From the NCBI GenBank assembly GCA_008931825.1, contig QXVZ01000948.1, forward strand, positions 1 through 45,752: 45,752 nt of DNA. The letters run 5' to 3'. Each line of letters begins with the position of its first letter. Position 1 is the first letter of the stretch. The notes below the pieces were generated by a model. The model searched no databases and was not told the origin of the DNA. It saw nothing but the letters and a program-made list of their open reading frames with translations. A program made the position numbers and the translations under genes. The stretch comes from Phallusia fumigata. Taxonomy: Eukaryota; Chordata; Ascidiacea; Phlebobranchia; Ascidiidae. Of the stretch, positions 43,001-45,752 are shown piece after piece.

Positions 43001-45752
43001 CATTGAATTGCAGCTTGCAACATCGACTTTCAATTGTAGTTCCGGCGTAACGGGTGCTTTGCGCAAACACCGTCATTGCCGCCTTCGCCACACTCATATG
43101 TAGGTTAACAATGCTGGTCTGTATAGTGTCGCGATATTGCGTAGAACCAAACATTGTGAAATTACGGTAATTTTGCAACGGATATTACCACTATTCTATA
43201 GGAGACACTTGTGTATAATATTGGTAGTCACACAACTCCCAATTGTGTAAAAATACGGTGCCTCAAAATCCTAAAAATGCCACGATAATCTCGTGGACAT
43301 AACTAATACTAACTCAACAAACAAAAGTGACATTTTGGTTAATTGTAGTAATTTTGTACATCTTGTCCAATCAAGCTTGCATGATATTCATAAGTGTTTG
43401 TGCATTTTTCATGTCTATTTTTATTCATAAAACTGCATGCGCGCAAAGAACTCCTTAATGTCAATCAAGTTTCAACAGGATATTTAAATGGCCATTTTGG
43501 AGTTCTTTCTTTTTGCTTGATGTTTGCATTTGAATTTTTGACGTAAAAACCGTGGTATCATTCTTCGCATTGTGCCGAACAAGCTTTTAATGGTGAAAAA
43601 CAATTGCATGTCGCCTAACACATTTCACCTAATAGCCATTTGAGAGTATTAAAAGATGAGCAAATTGTTAACATTTTTTGTTTAAAACAACTAACGTCTG
43701 TTGAGCATAAAACCTGAATTTGTTTTTTCTTTCACCAGAAAACCAATAGGTTTCCACATAAAACTTTTTTTGCCATATGATTGCATTACTTTTTGTTCTG
43801 GTGTTTTTGAGACTTGTTGCTCTTTTGCGCCACCTGGGAACTTTCTGTCTTGACTTAGCAACCGCGCCAAGGCGTATAAACGTTTGCTTCGAGTCTGAAT
43901 AAAACGCTACGCGAAAGGAAAGCGCTTTGAATAAGATGAAATTGGACAAATGGTTTCGGCACATTGCGAACTACATATCACGGTTTACTAGTGTGCCTTA
44001 ACACTGCACACAACGATTTTATTACCAGTAGAAACACATTTATTCAAAATTGAAAACCAATGTAAACATTGCGACAGCATATGTTTTGATGCAATTTTGA
44101 TTTTAAATGCAAACATAAATCGTTGCGAAGTGCAGGCACTACTCACAACCGAAATGTAATTTTTTTCGGCTAATGCGTTTTGCTGTGAAAATCAGAGGCA
44201 GAAAGAGGCTGCGAGTACGAGGGACAGACTTACGACTCACGGGACGTGTTTAAACCCACAAATTGCAAAGTTTGCGTTTGCAGCAACGGCGAGGTTTCGT
44301 GCGACTACATAATTTGCGAGGAGCTTAATTGCGAAAAAACGGTCACGATCGAAGGCCACTGCTGCAAACAGTGCGTTGACACCAACGAAGGTAACTAGAG
44401 GACTTTTCAACACGCACTGTTTTGTAAAAAAAAACGCACTTTTGTCAGTTTATGCCAGAAAATCAATGACTTACAGCTGTGTCGAAATGATAAACATTTT
44501 CGCTATAATTTCTCTTAAACAACTTTTTTCGGCGGTTGCTAACAAGGGGAAAGTTCCCTAATTTGATACAGTTTGAGTGAACAGGTTTTCTTCTCATTTT
44601 AAAACCATCTTTGTTTTTTCACAGGGGTAAGAAGCGTGTTTCGAACTGATGGATAAGTATATGTTATGTGTCATGTGGTAAAATTTGTAAGAAATGTCCG
44701 ACTAGTTGGATGTATTTGGTTAGAAGATGCAACACAATAAAATTTTGTAGTGTGTTGTGTTGTAAACTGTTTTTTAAAACCTGTTTCAAAACTATGTTAT
44801 GTATTTTGGACCAATGCTGTACAACTCTTTCTTTAGCAAAAAGGGCAGAAAGGGGAAAAAGGAGAATCAGGAGAAGTGAGATTTAATGTAAGCTCAAATG
44901 TGTCTTTATCTCAATTACTTTGCTGTGCCTAAACCTTTTCGAAAAAAATTGTATTGGTGATCTGTCTGCTAAATTTACACCTTAGAACGTGCGAAGCACA
45001 GCCAATGCTGGCATTACCTTCAAATGCTATCCAAAATTAATAGGACCACTACCACAAGCCGATGTGAAATACTGCCACCGCTTTTTATTTACCAACCCAG
45101 CTAAAATGTGTTTTTGTTTTAATTACTTTGTGTAAATACCATTACCTCATGTTTGTACCTAAATCTTTTTACAAACACAATTCTATTGGTGATCTGTCTC
45201 TTTTTTGGTGTCATTTAAACAAGTTGGCTCACTACACAAGTACTAACAAGTCATTTTTTTGTTAGGATGTTGGACCACCAGGTCCTCCTGGGCCTATGGT
45301 AAGTGTTTAATTTTCACCTACATGTGTATTTATCTTTTTATTTATACTTTATTCCCTGTTTATTAAATACATTTTTATTCCCTGTAATTATTAAACGAGT
45401 CCTGTTGCATTAATGTACTTTGCTTGGTGTTCATATTGTTACTACTTTTTACAGGGTATTGCTGGAGGCATCGGACCAAGTGGTGAACCTGGACCTAGAG
45501 GACCCAGAGTAAGTTTGGCATTTTGTTGTAGCGACAACAATATTTAATCCTTGCTTAATGCTTGGTAATACGTCAAATTTACAATTTTACCTTCATGTTG
45601 AAACTTTGAAGTTCTATTATACTTCTACAGTTTAACTGGCATACTATTATATATTAAATAGGGTGAACAAGGTCCGGCGGGAAGAGATGGAGGACCAGGC
45701 ATCCCTGGACCACCAGGACCCCCAGGGCCACCTGGTTCCGGACTTGACGGGG
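40030..45752 (+). CDS. Fibrillar procollagen alpha chain, 5' end (3' partial)
   Basis: Secreted matrix protein. Exon 1 (40030-40090) gives MDWKLTICFLVLSSYATLGQ, a typical signal peptide. After a 4.1-kb intron, exon 2 (44196-44390) encodes a VWC domain with ten cysteines in the expected spacing (CKVCVC, HCCKQC). Then come a Gly-X-Y piece 44837-44875 (KGQKGEKGESGE), 45266-45298 (GPPGPPGPM), a 54-bp exon 45455-45508 (GIAGGIGPSGEPGPRGPR) and 45662 to the window end (GEQGPAGRDGGPGIPGPP...GSGLDG). VWC plus minor helix ending in GPP repeats matches the N-propeptide of vertebrate type I/II-like fibrillar chains. Exon 2 ends in phase 1 and 44837 starts in phase 0, so a small exon of length 2 mod 3 must lie between; 44625-44626 is a candidate. 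Major helix and C-propeptide lie beyond the window. Confidence 0.93.
44625..44626 (+). other. Candidate 2-nt microexon of the collagen gene
   Basis: A strong acceptor (TTTGTTTTTTCACAG) is followed after GG by a strong donor GTAAGAAG. Adding these two bases to the phase-1 G at the end of exon 2 makes a glycine codon and continues in register as G-QK-GQK-GEK. It repairs the phase gap exactly. A different, unrecognised exon of length 2 mod 3 is the alternative. Confidence 0.4.

Noticed and set aside
1-45752. CRISPR array, rRNA genes, bacterial operon signals
   Set aside because: None seen; the exon-intron structure throughout shows animal nuclear DNA.

Overview
The window looks like animal genomic DNA, most likely from an ascidian tunicate (Ciona-like). 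It is AT-rich, its genes have many short exons and introns of roughly 0.1-1 kb, and small non-autonomous DNA transposons sit in the introns. It carries a four-repeat CNGK potassium channel, a gene type known from sea urchins, tunicates and fish. The species call is inference. All coordinates and splice junctions were read by eye; reading frame was checked across every junction.

Layout. (1) Positions 53-9228, plus strand: 13 exons of an angiotensin-converting-enzyme-like M2 metallopeptidase. One complete catalytic domain is present and its 5' end lies outside the window. (2) About 9.2-10.2 kb: a short tail-to-tail intergenic region holding a fold-back element. (3) Positions 10226-31772, minus strand: a complete 35-exon gene, 7080 coding bases or 2359 residues. 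It encodes a single-chain channel with four K+ channel repeats, each with six membrane segments, a GYGD pore and a cyclic-nucleotide-binding domain (CNGK / tetraKCNG). This is the main find. (4) About 31.8-39.6 kb: repeat-rich DNA between divergent genes, with decayed fragments of the channel gene, a block present in three diverged copies and mobile-element relics. (5) From 40030, plus strand: the 5' end of a fibrillar collagen gene (signal peptide, VWC domain, minor triple helix), running off the window.

Two blocks of about 1.39 kb are each repeated on the two sides of a single N (2973 and 34482). They look like unmerged contig or haplotype overlaps. The first would put a second copy of ACE exons 4-5 in the gene and break its frame if taken literally.

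The three genes belong to different processes: peptide processing at the cell surface, cyclic-nucleotide-linked K+ conductance (in sea urchin and fish a sperm flagellar channel), and extracellular matrix. Nothing in the sequence shows that they act together. No CRISPR array, rRNA gene or convincing functional tRNA gene was seen.
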